64,000 nucleotides of DNA, taken from the NCBI GenBank assembly GCA_002682825.1, contig NOKP01000004.1, positions 865,607 to 929,606 on the forward strand, read 5' to 3'. The translations under genes and the position numbers were made by a program. Under the pieces are notes generated by a model that was not told the DNA's origin, did no database searches, and saw only the letters and a list, made by a program, of their open reading frames with translations. Source of the DNA: Neonectria sp. B-13. Taxonomy: Eukaryota; Ascomycota; Sordariomycetes; Hypocreales; Nectriaceae. Numbering within the stretch: the first letter of the stretch is position 1; each line of letters begins with the position of its first letter. Shown here in pieces: positions 45,671 to 57,834 of this stretch.

Positions 45671-46537
45671 ATGCCTCGATCCACCGCCTCTCAACCTCTC
45701 CTCCCGGAGGAGCTCGCTCAGGCTACGGCATATCTGACTAGATACATGTCACACTCAGGAACACGATTCAGCATTAGTGGCGGTGCAGCTTCAATGCTTA
45801 TTCGAATGGAATACGGTCTTGAAACTCGCGTCACTGAGGACATCGACATGGTTGTTCAACCTACGAACACATTGAGCGCTGAGAGCATCTCAGCATGGCT
45901 TTTGGACACCTACCCTACTGCTTTCGTTGCAAAAACAATGTATGGTGTTGCCATTCCGACCTTAATATTTCAGCGACCTGATGGGTCTTTCAAATACATC
46001 GATATCGAAATGTTTGACGTCAATGCATGGCCCAACAGACCTCAGTATGACCTTGGAAACCCGGACAACGACGTAACTTTTATTCCCATCAATGGGATAG
46101 AAGTTCCTGTTTTCAGTGCTCGTTGGCTCTTGCGGGAGAAGATAGTAACGGCATTTGAGCGGCAGGGAAGCACGAAGGAAAAGACGGATCTTGACGATGC
46201 CTGCGCTCTACTTGGAGTTGTTGAGGTGAACACCCTCGACCTCACGAACTATGAGGGCGCAGTTCTTCATATATATACCCAGAAACCCGAGGACCGGGAG
46301 ACTTTGGAGCTCAAGGTCGTATGCCCCAGTGTTTTAGGGCAGCCATGGGTGTGGAATGAGTTGGCAGGGGTACACTGGCGTTTCAAGGACCAATTGCTAT
46401 TATACCTTGATGCGGAGCTTGAAAGCCACAAGTTCAAGTGGGACCCTAGACTTGAATGTTGGTGTTTCAATCTTGGAGAGCAAGTCTGGTATTACAGCGA
46501 AGAGAGCGGCGGCGGAGACATTGCTCTCTGGGAATGA
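45671..46537 (+). CDS. Nucleotidyltransferase-fold protein (GG...TEDID motif)
   Basis: A single exon of 288 aa. Residues 33-60 read FSISGGAASMLIRM...TRVTEDIDMVV: a GG pair (37-38) followed about 19 residues later by an acidic DxD pair (Asp57, Asp59), the minimal nucleotidyltransferase signature, spaced like AbiEii-type and other minimal nucleotidyltransferases. A later LLREKIVTAFERQGSTKEKTDLDDACALL helix is also typical of that group. The C-terminal 80 residues (WRFKDQLLLYLD...) look like an unrelated add-on. The acid pair is intact, so catalysis is possible. The substrate is unknown. Shares the accessory block with a kinase-like pseudogene. Confidence 0.75.
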   Translation: MPRSTASQPLLPEELAQATAYLTRYMSHSGTRFSISGGAASMLIRMEYGLETRVTEDIDMVVQPTNTLSAESISAWLLDTYPTAFVAKTMYGVAIPTLIFQRPDGSFKYIDIEMFDVNAWPNRPQYDLGNPDNDVTFIPINGIEVPVFSARWLLREKIVTAFERQGSTKEKTDLDDACALLGVVEVNTLDLTNYEGAVLHIYTQKPEDRETLELKVVCPSVLGQPWVWNELAGVHWRFKDQLLLYLDAELESHKFKWDPRLECWCFNLGEQVWYYSEESGGGDIALWE

Positions 46538-46845
46538 AACTAGGCGAGTTGAAGACCTGTACTTTACGATAATACCCAGCTAATACTACTTAGTATTTAG
46601 TTTAGTGCTACTTCTTAGTACTTAGTTTAGTGTCACTACTTAGGACAAATACTTCAGCCGGGCATCCTTTGATGTATGCCGCGCGACTCTGCGTGTTGCC
46701 TTCTAAATGCTCTAAATGCAAGAAAAATATGAAACATGTTACTGGGTATAAAACCGCGCTCGCGAGTTTAATTCAGGGTGCTTATATAACTGTAACGTAG
46801 CTATCATATTCCACAAGTTCATTACTTGCAGCTTGCCCCAAGTGC
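46538..46845. other. Convergent AT-rich spacer with tandem repeat
   Basis: 308 nt between the nucleotidyltransferase-like gene (plus) and the Jen1-like permease gene (minus). Contains the repeat described separately. Confidence 0.4.
46585..46645. repeat. Imperfect tandem TTAGTTTAGTG repeat
   Basis: Two copies of a roughly 26-nt unit built around CTTAGTA(T/C)TTAGTTTAGTG, followed by a partial third CACTACTTAGG. AT-rich and noncoding, possibly a mobile element relic. Confidence 0.6.
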
Positions 46846-48554
46846 TTATTTTCGCTCTTCCTGCTCAACCTTGCCACGGTCCTCTAGCTCGACCTTGTCA
46901 ATGCTTCCAGTCTCGATGTCCTTTGTGGGCAGAGTCTCCTCTTGCAGACCAGCAACCGCGTTCTCAAAGTGTCGGCCACGCTTCTCGGGACCGAACATGG
47001 TGGTGACGATGATGCCGATGGCGATGATGGCCGTGGCAATGCCCATGACGGGGCCGTACGCCTCGACCTTGTCGTTGTTCTTCAGGGTCACGAAGGTCTT
47101 CTCGGAGATGGCGTTGACGATCTGTGCGGAGGGGGACGAGATCATGTTGCCGATCTGGTAGGTGACACCGGGGAAGGAAGATCGGAAAGCGGGAGGCGAC
47201 AGCTCGTTGAGGTGGATGGGGATGACGCCCCAGGCGCCCTGGACGAAGAACTGCATGAAGAAGCCCGAAGCGCTGAGGCTTCGCTCGCCTTCGGGGAGGA
47301 TCCAGGCGGGGATCAGGAGGGCGGACATGAAGGCGGCCATGATGATGGCGCGGCGACGGCCGAGGAACTGGCTGACGTAGCCAATGATGGTGCCGCCGAC
47401 ACAGGCGCCGACCTTCATCATGATGGAGGCACGCGAGGCGCCAGCGTTAGCCAGCTCCTTCTGCTCAAGCATGAAGGTGGTGTAGGAGTCTTGGGAGGTG
47501 TGTGAGTAGTAGTTGAACCAGGTCATGAGGATGATGCAGTAGATGCACATCTTCCACTCCTGGGCGAGCATCTTCTTGCAGTCTCGCCAGAAGGCGCCGG
47601 GCGAAGCCGTCGACTTGCCCTTGGCCTTGGCATCGAGGAACTGCTGGGACTCGGGGAAGAAGATGCGGATGATGCCGATGGCGATGGAGATGCCGGCTGT
47701 GAGGGGGGAGTGTTAGTTCGAGACTTCGAGTCGACATATGATGTGCTTTGGATGATCATGGGAACTTACCAGCAATCCAGAAAACTGTCTTCCAGGTGTT
47801 GGTCGCGCCACCGACGCCAAGGTTGGCGCAGGCTGCCAAGACGTAGCCGAAACTGTACCCCTGTTGCAGGATGCCCGACATCAAGCCTCTGGCGTTTGCG
47901 CTGCACGATATTAGAACGGGAATAAGATTTTCTCCAACTCGAGTCGGAGAGGGGAAGCCAAAGACTAAAATAGAGGTTTACTTACGGACACTGCTCCAAC
48001 GCCATGGCGATGGCGTTTCCGTACACGCCGCCCATGAACAGGCCGAACAGACTTCGCACGGCCAGGAACTGCGAAAAGGTTGAGCTGTAGATGGTGGCAA
48101 TCTGCAGGATACCGAGCACAATCATGTTGAAGACCATGGGCCACTTGCGGCCCCATTTGTCACCAGCCAGGCCGAAGACAGCGGCGCCGATGGAGCGCAA
48201 CAGCAACGTCAGGGTAATAGCAGTAGTGATGGCGGTCTTGGAGGTGTCGTAGTACTTGGCCAGCTTGACGGTCTGGATGGACAGGGCGTGGAAATCAAAG
48301 GCATCGGCGGTCCAGGCGCAGAAGCCGACGATGAAGAAGACCCAATCCTTGGCCCTGAGCTGGGCCATCAGCGTGATGGGGTTCTGGATGGGGTCTGGGT
48401 CGTGCCATTCGGTCGCCGTCTCGCCGTGCTCGTTGATGACGACGACGCGCTGCTTCCAGATGAAGAGGTCGCGGAAGGACTGTTTGGCAGTGGCGACGAT
48501 GCCCTTGGCGAGAGGATCGGCAGCCTCGCCGTGGCGGGCTTGACTTGAATCCAT
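46846..48554 (-). CDS. JEN1: Jen1-type monocarboxylate/proton symporter (MFS)
   Basis: Imports lactate, pyruvate or related carboxylates with protons at the plasma membrane. Exons 48554-47986, 47900-47770 and 47696-46846 join across 85-nt and 73-nt introns into 516 aa. The sequence has about 12 hydrophobic segments, the MFS loop GDKWGRKWP, and NYYSHTSQDSYTTFM, the substrate motif conserved in the Jen family. Residues upstream of MDSSQARHG in the open frame look like leader sequence. CTGGGG at 48643-48648 and GTGGGG at 48868-48873 in the upstream flank fit the CreA consensus SYGGRG, consistent with carbon catabolite control, but such short words are weak evidence. It may pair functionally with the alpha-hydroxyacid oxidase gene 6.5 kb away (inference). 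Confidence 0.92.
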
Positions 48555-51500
48555 GATGAGGAGGAGAGGCTCGGATAGAAGAGATGAAGGGAGGAGGAGA
48601 GGAGAGGAAGTATGGAGGCTGTGGAAGTCCTCGGGGAAGAGACTGGGGTGTGATTGTTCTTCTGGAATTCTCTTTCTTCTTTTTGGGGGAGATGGGAGCA
48701 CCCTTTTGTATCTAGACTACATCATCGCTTCCGGTACGGGGTACAACTCTCTCATGCGAACAGCGACCCCAAGGGCAACGACGCAACCCCAAACGTTCTC
48801 GCTATCCAGACTAGGATCCGACGGTCAGTCACCCTCACCTCAACCCAGGTTCACAGAGCAGAGAGACGTGGGGTAGGCCTGCGCAGGCCTGGGTTGCGGT
48901 TAGTTGGGGAAACCAGGATGTCGCGGACGCCGAGTGAGGGACTCAAGGATTGCATCCTCTTTTCCCCGCAACCGGATTTGTGGACGTGGCATGGGTTCTG
49001 GTTGGTGATGATCTTGCCATCGTACGGGAAGAGCGAGACGAGGACAGCGGTCGGGCTCCGTCCGACGTTGTGTGGACTGTGGACTGTGGACTGTGGATGC
49101 GTGATGGAGGCATGGGACGGAGCATCCATCCATCATGCGGGGAATCACGGTTGGATTCATGGATGATGGGTCCAGCATGAGCCCACGGAGCGAATGAGAT
49201 CAACACAAGTCAGATCCAGGGCGGATCAAAGCGGGCAGAGAGGTGTTGCCGCGGTTGCGTGTTGTTCCGGGGGTTCACTCACCTCTTGTCAACTTGTTCG
49301 CCGCGCATCTCCTCTTTGGGGGAAAGATGGAGGGTGCGGAGAGACCCCGGACTGGCTTGGCACTTGAGCATTTCCAGGAGGTGCACGGCAACTCGGCATG
49401 GCCCACGGCCCACGCGGGTGATGTGCAACACTGCGAGAGTCATTTGCTAACGGAAATGACTCTGGCGACGTCGCAGTGTCGCACCAGCGCACCCAAAAGG
49501 GAGAAGGACGTCAGTCAGCCGGGAGCGAACTACCGTACGTAGCAAAGTCGGAGGCTGGAGAAGAGGGGGTGGAACAAAAGAAGGGCGCCGCCTTGCAGCG
49601 CCGATCCCGGATGGAACGATGCAGTCATCAATCAGAAGCGTACTGTTAGACTAGTCGATAGGGATCAACCAACTTAGGTATTAACCTTCAGGATAAGGTA
49701 AGGTGCAATGTTAAGCTTACAGGAACTAATATGGGTCCGTCGTGGGCTCTAGAACACGTCCATGGATCCAACGATGATGGCACGGTAGTATGGGGACATG
49801 GGACCGGGAGTTTGCAGCACCAAAACTGCGGAGCAAGCCTGAGCACCAACAACAACGTGGAGCAGAGCACAACGAATGTGGGACTTCGTGGAGCACACGG
49901 CACGGAGAGAGATTGGATTGAGATGGACGAGGGTATTCCCCGCCTCGCGCATTGTGCTGTCCAACCCAGGCATGCACGGATCCCAATGTTTCATCACGCG
50001 TGGCTCCCGACTAGGATATGCGTATTACTTACTGTACGAGTACACCATTCGCAGTCGTCCACACACTTCGTTGCAGCCGCCAGTTCGCTACTAGCCACTA
50101 GTCGCTAGAGAGGGATCGTCGTCGGCACTTATGTTGAGGCCTAGCGGGCGTCGAGTGCCACCGAGAGTCGCCCGACGGCAGTGGTGTCCACCACGATGAC
50201 CTCAGTTATCACCGACGCGGGGTTCGAGGGGCTAGTTGCCTTAGTCAGGATTTGTCCGCGGAGGAAGAACCAACGCGCTGAGATGTCTCCAAGCTCCCAA
50301 GCTTCCCGAGTCGAGTCATGGCGCCCGTTGACCAAGTGGCTCCATGGTAGATGTGGCGCTGCAGGACCGTCGCCTTAATGGGCTGATGGTGATGGGCCGC
50401 CATCTCGCAGCTGTCGGATCCGCTGCTCGCTATGGTCATCCATGCTGGTAAGTCCCGGATCCGCCTTTCTCAACCAGCTGTTGTGTTTGTGACCTGTGTG
50501 CGTGTGTGTGCGTGCGTGTGTGTCTGTGGGTGTCGGTGGGTGTCGCTCATCTCTTGTTCTGCTGCCAAGTTTTCCCGCACCCAACAACGGCCGGAAAGGT
50601 GGGCGGCAAACACGGGACAGGGGAGATTGATTCGTCTCGTATGACCCGCAAACGAGGGAAAAAGAACGGGCGAGTTCCATCCCATGGATCCGGGATAAGA
50701 TGATAAGTCTGGGGCCCCGTACGGCTGATATACCACTTCTGGAGGCCTTGTCTGCGTTATCCGAGGTTAACTCTATCTTCCGCCAATCCGGGGTAATATC
50801 TGGGGCCGACAAACGCGTCCGTGTTGCCTCGACAAGTCAACACAACTCTCCACTCCTCAACTATTGATTTTTTCCCCTTCTCTATATGTACAGGGATCGA
50901 ACAAAGGTCCCTGGTCCTAGACGCTCATGCGTGCATTAAAAAAAAAATAACGAGAAGAAGAAAAATGAGGTCACATCCAGTGCGACGATGCCCCACGAGT
51001 ACCATGTAATATAGTGGGGTGTGGCAACGGCCAGGACGGTTCACGAGGGTTGCAAATACTGACAAGCGACGCATGAGGATGGGGACAAAAATTGGAGACA
51101 GACGGAGAACCTTGGAGCTCATTTTCAGTGGAGGCAGAGATGGAGACAGATTAGACTCCATGTTTGCTTGAATCCCCCAAGGATGCTGGCGGTGCATCAA
51201 GATGGAGACTGACAGACGCCTTGAGGCTTTCCAACTGGATGCTCCCCAATGCAGCTGAGGAATCCGTCACCGTGCCCAGAGGTTGCAACGGGCGTCTACT
51301 CATACGACCAGCCGATTTCCCCAATTCTAGAAGAAGAACAACCCCGCCGTTGGTTCTCAACCACGATATCCTTGCCAATAGCGTCGGAATACTTCCGCCT
51401 GCTGCCCGAGATGAACGCGCGTGAGATATTGGACATTTAAGCCTCGGATCTTCTCGGGATGGTGCTATCTTTGCTCATTATCATTCCACGAGAAGTCCAG

Positions 51501-54500
51501 GATGATAGCCCGCCTTTTTTCTTTTTTTTTTCCATCACGGTGGCAAATGATATGGTTATCGCTCTTGCTTGCCATTTCCAGGCAGATGCATTCGCTCTAA
51601 TGATTGTGGGTTGGATGCCGAATAATCGAGATGCCGTAATCTTTTGTGAATATCCCATATCGAGGCGTTGGAAGTAATGGTCGACTTTCATAGAATCAGG
51701 CTCGAGTTTGCTACTCGATGTCGATCGTCATTCCTTTCTGCCGAGAAGCTGTCACAGTCGTACGACAAATCATATCCGCAAGCCACCAACCCCGGGTGAC
51801 TTGTCGGACGGACGGATCATGCCAAACTCGAAATGATTTGACTACTCCGAGGCTCTTCAGTCGCTCCTCTCGATGGCTTCCAGCAGAGCATTAATAGCAC
51901 TCAGCAGACTGTCCGAGATGACCAACTTGACGGTGTTCCATCTGAGACCCGACGTCCAACCTGTCACGCCACCTCTGCTTGAAGCCCCAGAAATCCCCAG
52001 ACTGGATCTAGATCAGCGAGAGATCCGAGCTGGCACAGATGCGCTGCATCCTTATCGCCTATCTAGAGGATTTTTTGAAAGGTGGGCCCTTCCAAGCTAC
52101 TGGTATGCCACAGGATTCGGCTTGTTCGACTCAGAATCAGGATACACTCGTCCTACGGATACATTTGGAATTTTCAGCTCTCGGGGAACCACGAGACACT
52201 TACCATCTGAACCACAACAGAAATACCGGTCGCCCATCCCATTGTAGACTACTGAGACTTTTCAGACAACCATGTAACAGGCAAGATGTGATCACATCCT
52301 TAGATTCGTAGCGTCTAGGCATGAGACATGGAATCCGTCAACTCCGTCTTTTCTCTCTCTTACCTTCGTCCTTTATTAACAAACCCACTAGGCCATGTGG
52401 GCTCATTTCATTCTTTCTGATCTGTATACTGAGCTTATTCGCTGTAATACTCCTCTCCTCCTGCCAAAAGACATTTGTAAGTCCTGCACTGAGGTTGGCG
52501 ATGGGGCATGCCTAGTGCCATCTCGACCACACTAACGATTAAGCATAAAATACTCAAATTTTGCCGTGCAGTAGGCATCTTGACCACATTGTCTACGCTT
52601 GTCTAACGCATAACGCCATGTTTTCCGTCAAGATGCCGTTGGCTAGCCTGGTACAAGTGCAACCGGCACGCAAAGACACCGGTGTCCTGCGTGTGCATGT
52701 AACTACATCCAGCTTAACCAGGTCAAGGGAAGAAATGAAACATGCTCTCCTCCGGGAGGATTTGAAGTGACTTATACTCCATAGGCTGCGGGGCCAGAGG
52801 CTGAGTTCTTCTCCTCCGCATGTCGTCGTATTAGGAGTTGAAAACTCCAAGTTTCTCCAACGGTTCATGTAGGCAAGGGAACAGAGATAAGCATGCGGAG
52901 AAGAAGCGCCGGCCCACGTGGCGGGCAGGAAGGAACGATCTGCAATCGATGGTATTCCCATCCACGGCATGTACCTTGCCGGCTGCGCAAGCCTCTTTTC
53001 TTCGGGAGCCGAGCTGTCCTATGGCAGAGTTGGCGTTGCAAGGATCCTCCTGACCGAGCGAATGCCTCGGCTGAGCGGACCGGTGAATGGGGGGCGAAGT
53101 TCCCTACCCTAGAGCCTTAGAGTTCTGGGTTAAGTGAACTAAAATTCAGTGTGATCACGTTGATGCGTCCGAAGAGTCTAGTTAGAGTTGGCAGAGCTTT
53201 TCTATTTTTTGCATGCATTTTATTTCGTTGATAGGGTTCATTCCCCCGCGTTGGCTGTGACGCCTCGTCGAAGTCAGTCAGCGATTGTTTCTCGCCATAG
53301 TATCAACATGGCGAATCTCAATTGGTATTCGTAAATCCGATTCAATCGACTTTAACCTAGCGCCTTACTTGAACTTCTCATCCCCTTTATTTGGTTTGAA
53401 ATTTAACATCCACAGCTATATGTTAAACGAAATATACCCATGGCACTGGAAGACACACCGTACACCGAGTATCGGGGCCGGATGGTGGCCCAAACCACAA
53501 GGTGGATGACGCAAAAGGGGCTTTTTATCTGAAAATTTTGGACCCTTGAGGTCGAAAAACGGCGTCGTTGAGGCTCTTTAAGTGTGATGCGTACCTGCAT
53601 TGCCAAGGCAAATGGGTTGAAAGCCACGAAGCAGCTTCCCGTCTTGGCTTTTTGGAGAAAAGGCGGCGGCCAAGCCACGCTAAATAATCGACCCGCGTAC
53701 TTAGATCTGGGCGTTTTTGTTGTTGGAGACGTTGCCAAGACGAACAGGTACCCCCTAAACATTCAGTCTTTGTGAGTCTGGTGTCAACTCGGGAATCGGC
53801 GACGGATAAGGATTGTCGCGCGCGGTAGTTGAGGTCATGATCCCGGCGCGGTGGAGACGGAGTAATGAGGCTCGCACAAGACGGTGAATTTGTCAAGCAT
53901 GACTTATTCGCCCGCTTCTCCCTTTCTCTTCCCAGGGCGACGATCCTTGCCCGCGCGACTTTAGACTCCCCGCTCTGATCCTTCTTCAATTGCCGCCGGC
54001 CGGTGTTAACGACTGGAGGGGGATAGACTCGGAGAATTCAGTTGCCTGAAGCGGAAAGTCGTCCGTTGGCAAAAGGATCGACTCCACAGTGTCGCCAGTT
54101 CAGATGACGGCTGTGAGTTTGGAGGAGGTGAATGCGACGTAGTAAGCACGCCGACATTCGGAGTGGAGCGAAAGTGGGATTGCGGGATGCTTCGAGGAAT
54201 CGTCCTATACTGACCTTCTGCTGGGAGTAAGTCGGGTACTCGGGGCAAAGATACACCGTAAAACTGCGAATCCCAATTACAAGGACTCAATGCCGTCTGC
54301 TCTTTCACCTTGATTGAAATGCGGATACGGAGTTCATGGCAGTGAAGCTCCGCCCTACGAATCTCAAAAAGTGGAGGCAAGGGGCACGGCTTATGATTGA
54401 CTAACGTCTGGAATAAAAAGAAGACGTGATCTAGGATTCCATTCTTGAAACAAGGCCTTTGTCCTGTGGCCAGTGATATCCAGCTTTACCTACTAGTTTA

Positions 54501-55059
54501 ATGCAAAAGAAAAAAACATCGACGTGTGACTCTATGTTGGAGCGCCCTCAAGAGCTCATCCAGACCTAACCCTCCACCGAATCATCACCAACATGACCTA
54601 TTTCTGCCACTTTTGGAGCCTGGGTCCAGACTGCAACAACGTAGGCTCAGCTAGCTGTTCACAGCCGAGCCGATCGGCTCTCATGGTCTCCTCTTTCATC
54701 TGCACTAAAGCCTCATAGGCTCATCTTATCAATCTCATCAGCTTGCCGAGGCCGCCGGTCCCGGGTTCAACCAGGGCAGACGACCGACTAAGCTGCTCTG
54801 ACACGCCAGTATCCGCTCCTCATCAGGCTCAGGGCATGAAGCTCCACCGAGATGTCAAGGGCATCCCGAAACACTGGGTCGAGTTGACAGGGCTGCATTT
54901 CGTGTATTAATGGCCATGGCGGCGCTGTTGAACCTCCGGGGTTTGCCTCAACCACGCCCTCACCACCTCACCCAAAGTCGATCCTTTTGAAACCAAGCCC
55001 AGGGGCTCACTGTCATTCTTTTCTCACTAGACAACCTCCGGAAGGTTCTCACTACCACG
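48555..55059. other. 6.5 kb gene-poor region
   Basis: Apart from the Jen1-like promoter at the left end I can support no gene here. Frames such as 51164-51424 and 51873-52247 are open but carry no motif and no splice partners. A GT/GTGTGC low-complexity tract lies at 50497-50530. The base composition is mixed. Candidate explanations are a remnant of decayed genes or long noncoding regulatory DNA. Confidence 0.4.
50497..50530. repeat. GT-rich low-complexity tract
   Basis: A run of GTGTGCGT-type units, mostly (GT)n with C interruptions, inside the gene-poor region. On the minus strand it gives an ACAC tract. Confidence 0.7.
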
Positions 55060-56625
55060 ATGCGCTTCGCTGTCGTCTCCCAGCTCATAGGCGTCGCCCT
55101 TGCGGCCCGACCTTTCCTCAACGAGCCCGACACGGGTCTTGAGACGTACCTGTACAGCACCAACTACACCGACGGCGACCGCCCCTTGTTGAAGGACATG
55201 CGTGGCATTCCCGACTTCGAGTTCGCTGCTCGCCAGGTCATGACCGACCAGCAGTATGCCTTCTACCGAACTGCCGCTGCTGGGGAGTGGGCATACCGCC
55301 ACAACCTGGAGGTGTGGAAGAACGCCAGAGTTCGTCCTCACCAGCTTGTTGGTGTGTCCGGCCTGAACGAGACCCTGGGGTTAGTACATGCTGCAGTCAT
55401 CATCTGTGATGGAGACACAGCTAACAACCCAACAGTGTCACTATCCTTGGATACAATTTCAGCGCCCCTTTCTTCATCTCTCCCGCTACCCGCGCCGCCT
55501 ATGGCGACCCTGACCGAGCTGAGCTGAACTTTGTCGATGCTTCTGCCAACGAGAACATCCTCTACGTTGTAAGTTGAATGTGCCGGGTCTCAGAACCAAG
55601 GGGCTAACACACAAAAGGCTGCCATGTATGCCTCCAAGACTATCGAGGAGATTGCTGCTCAGAAGCACAACAACACCCCCAATGGTCCTCAGGTTGTGTT
55701 CCAGCAGGTAAGACAATCCGTCCATTCTCTTTTAACCAGCGCTCTAACGTCTCCAAAGCTCTACTCCAATGCCAACCTGTCTGTCACTTGGGACATCATC
55801 AAGCGCGCGGAGGCCGCTAACGCCAAGGCCCTTGTCTGGACTATCGATGCTCCCAGCGACTCTACTCGCCACCGTGCTGCCCGCTACGACACCACCAACG
55901 CGTATGTCGAATTCTATTCCTTGCTTAAACTCTAGACTAACTTTAGAATCAGCAACGGCGTTACTTCTGATCTGACCGTATGTGATCCCTATTAAATATT
56001 GAAGTGTACCGGATTGGTTTGCTAACTGGCTCTTAGTGGGATCTCTACGATAAGATGAAGGCCCGAACCAAGCTCCCCATCATTCTCAAGGGTATCGCCA
56101 CTGTCGAGGATGCTCTCAAGGCTGTTGAGAAGGGTGTCGAGGGTATCTGGCTCTCCAATCACGGTGCTCGCCAGGTCGACTACTCTCCCTCGCCCCTCGA
56201 GGTTGCCTACGAGATCCGCCGCAACGCCCCCGAGGTTTTCGAGAAGACCGAGGTTCTTGCTGACAGCGGTGTCCGCTACGGCTCTGACGTTGTTAAGCTG
56301 CTTGCTCTGGGTGTCAAGGCCGTTGGCATGGGTCGCCCGTAAGTCTTGATCAAGTTGATGGCTGAAGAGAAATGTGACTAACAAATTTGAATCAGCTTCA
56401 TGTTCTCCAACGTTTACGGTGTTGAGGGCCCTACCAAGCTTATTCAGCTCATGAAGAACGAGATTCTTCACGATGCTGCCCAGATCGGCATTGCTGACCT
56501 GCACAACATCCCCTCCAAGGTGGTAAGTGATGGATTCCCACTGCCGTGCGAGACTTTGTACTGACATGCCATAGCTCAACACTCGTGCCCTCGAGCGCGA
56601 CGTCTACATCATGGACGACAACTAA
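55060..56625 (+). CDS. FMN-dependent alpha-hydroxyacid oxidase, secretion signal-like N-terminus
   Basis: Oxidises a 2-hydroxy acid (lactate or glycolate-type). Eight exons: 55060-55379, 55436-55568, 55618-55707, 55759-55901, 55953-55977, 56037-56338, 56396-56522 and 56575-56625, giving 396 aa. All phases agree. The fifth exon is only 25 nt; using acceptor 55946 instead would add two residues. The N-terminus MRFAVVSQLIGVALAARP looks like a signal peptide, unusual for this mostly intracellular family. Family signs are GYNFSAPFFISPATRAA, WTIDAPSD, LPIILKGIATVEDALKAVEKGVEGI, and SNHGARQVD with the catalytic His (residue 279) and substrate-binding Arg (282). C-terminus is intact. Resembles lactate 2-monooxygenase-like fungal enzymes. 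Confidence 0.9.
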
Positions 56626-56859
56626 ATCAAGACGCTGGAGATTTCCTTGTAAATATTGGATATATGTACCGTCTTTCGAATTCAACACAGACTAGGGCCA
56701 ACTTCAGAGTACATAGGCAAATACTTGCAGATACAAGCTGTCATGACTTGACACGTCACTATGAACATAGATAATGTCAAAGATTATGCAGGTTTCTGGC
56801 TGAAATTTCTTGAACTCATCACCTAATCCATCTGCCGTTCGTAGAGACCATCATCGTCA

Positions 56860-57433
56860 CTAGATCTCGCCGGAGGTAACCAAACGGCGAAAAGTCAAGA
56901 TGCTTCTCTCCACAGCCATCTTGGCCACCTATCGGAGAGTTAGTCTTATTAGAGATTGAAGTAGCATTGCTGTGATTTGGGAATTTGCTTGGCAGGAAAC
57001 TTACCTTCCAATGATTTTCTCCGAGCGTCCGAGCTTGCTCGCTCCCTTCTGCAACCTCCGGGTGCCTCCATTCAAACGAATACGTCAGAAACAACTCTCC
57101 GTCCGACCCCTGGCTAATGATGTTGAAGATCCTGCTCCCATCCTCCTGGTGGAATTCGACCCGGTTCGGCGCGTAATGAAAGCATGTTTCCTTCACCGGA
57201 GCCCTATCTACTTTAATGGTAGAGTCGGAGCTGAAAGTGACGTTCCGAACTACCTTGTAGCCACTTTCAAGTGCCTCTTCAGACACGATTTCGCAAGCGG
57301 TGATGGCGGGGACGAATTCCTGTGGCCGGAAAGCTTTGAGCCTCAGTCCAGCCCAGACCTGGTCCTGTGTCAGGGCAGGCGAGGCTCCCGAAGGATTGAT
57401 GGGAGCGGTATAGGCGAGATTCAGGACCACCAT
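56860..57433 (-). CDS. DUF1857 / SRPBCC-like small protein
   Basis: Exons 57433-57005 and 56928-56860 join across a 76-nt GT-AG intron (branch GACTAAC) into 165 aa. The start MVVLNLAYTAPINPSGASPALTQDQVWAGLRLKA is the DUF1857 opening, and the spliced end HWKVAKMAVERSILTFRRLVTSGEI is its usual basic C-terminal helix. The fold is inferred to be a START-like ligand-binding barrel. Relatives occur near fungal secondary metabolite genes, so a small-molecule role is possible. Convergent with the hydroxyacid oxidase gene, whose stop codon lies 234 nt away. Confidence 0.9.
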
Positions 57434-57834
57434 GTTGCTTATTATTATGGGACCTTTACCAGTCGTCGGTTAAGTGTAGGGTGGACTTTTTGAAACGGAA
57501 TTTCGTCCCATGGGAGTTCCACATTAATGGTCAGATGAGGATCCAACAAACCCCGCATGCCAAGTGCTTATTCCGAGGAAATGGCACCACGTCGCGAGAG
57601 ACACGGAAAATTGGTTGGAGCTTTGTTAGTGTCTTCAACACGCACAAACTGGCAGTTCTTGATATTACATGACTAATAACACCTATTAAGGAGTTGACTG
57701 CGAAAGTATCCAGTATCCCTCGGTGCGGAAAATCAACAAACAGCACTATCAGTCTACTAAAGCTTTCTTCTATGGCCTGGCGTTGAAAGCATCTATGACT
57801 CTAGCATCATTAGTTTCGAAGCCTCTATAATTGT
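57434..57834. other. Spacer, promoter of the DUF1857 gene
   Basis: 400 nt between two minus-strand genes. It holds the promoter of the DUF1857 gene and the 3' flank of the aminotransferase. Nothing else seen. Confidence 0.4.

Noticed and set aside
51164..52247. Plus-strand frames in the gene-poor region (86 and 124 codons)
   Set aside because: I tried to join them by splicing and to match them to transcription factor or F-box families without success.
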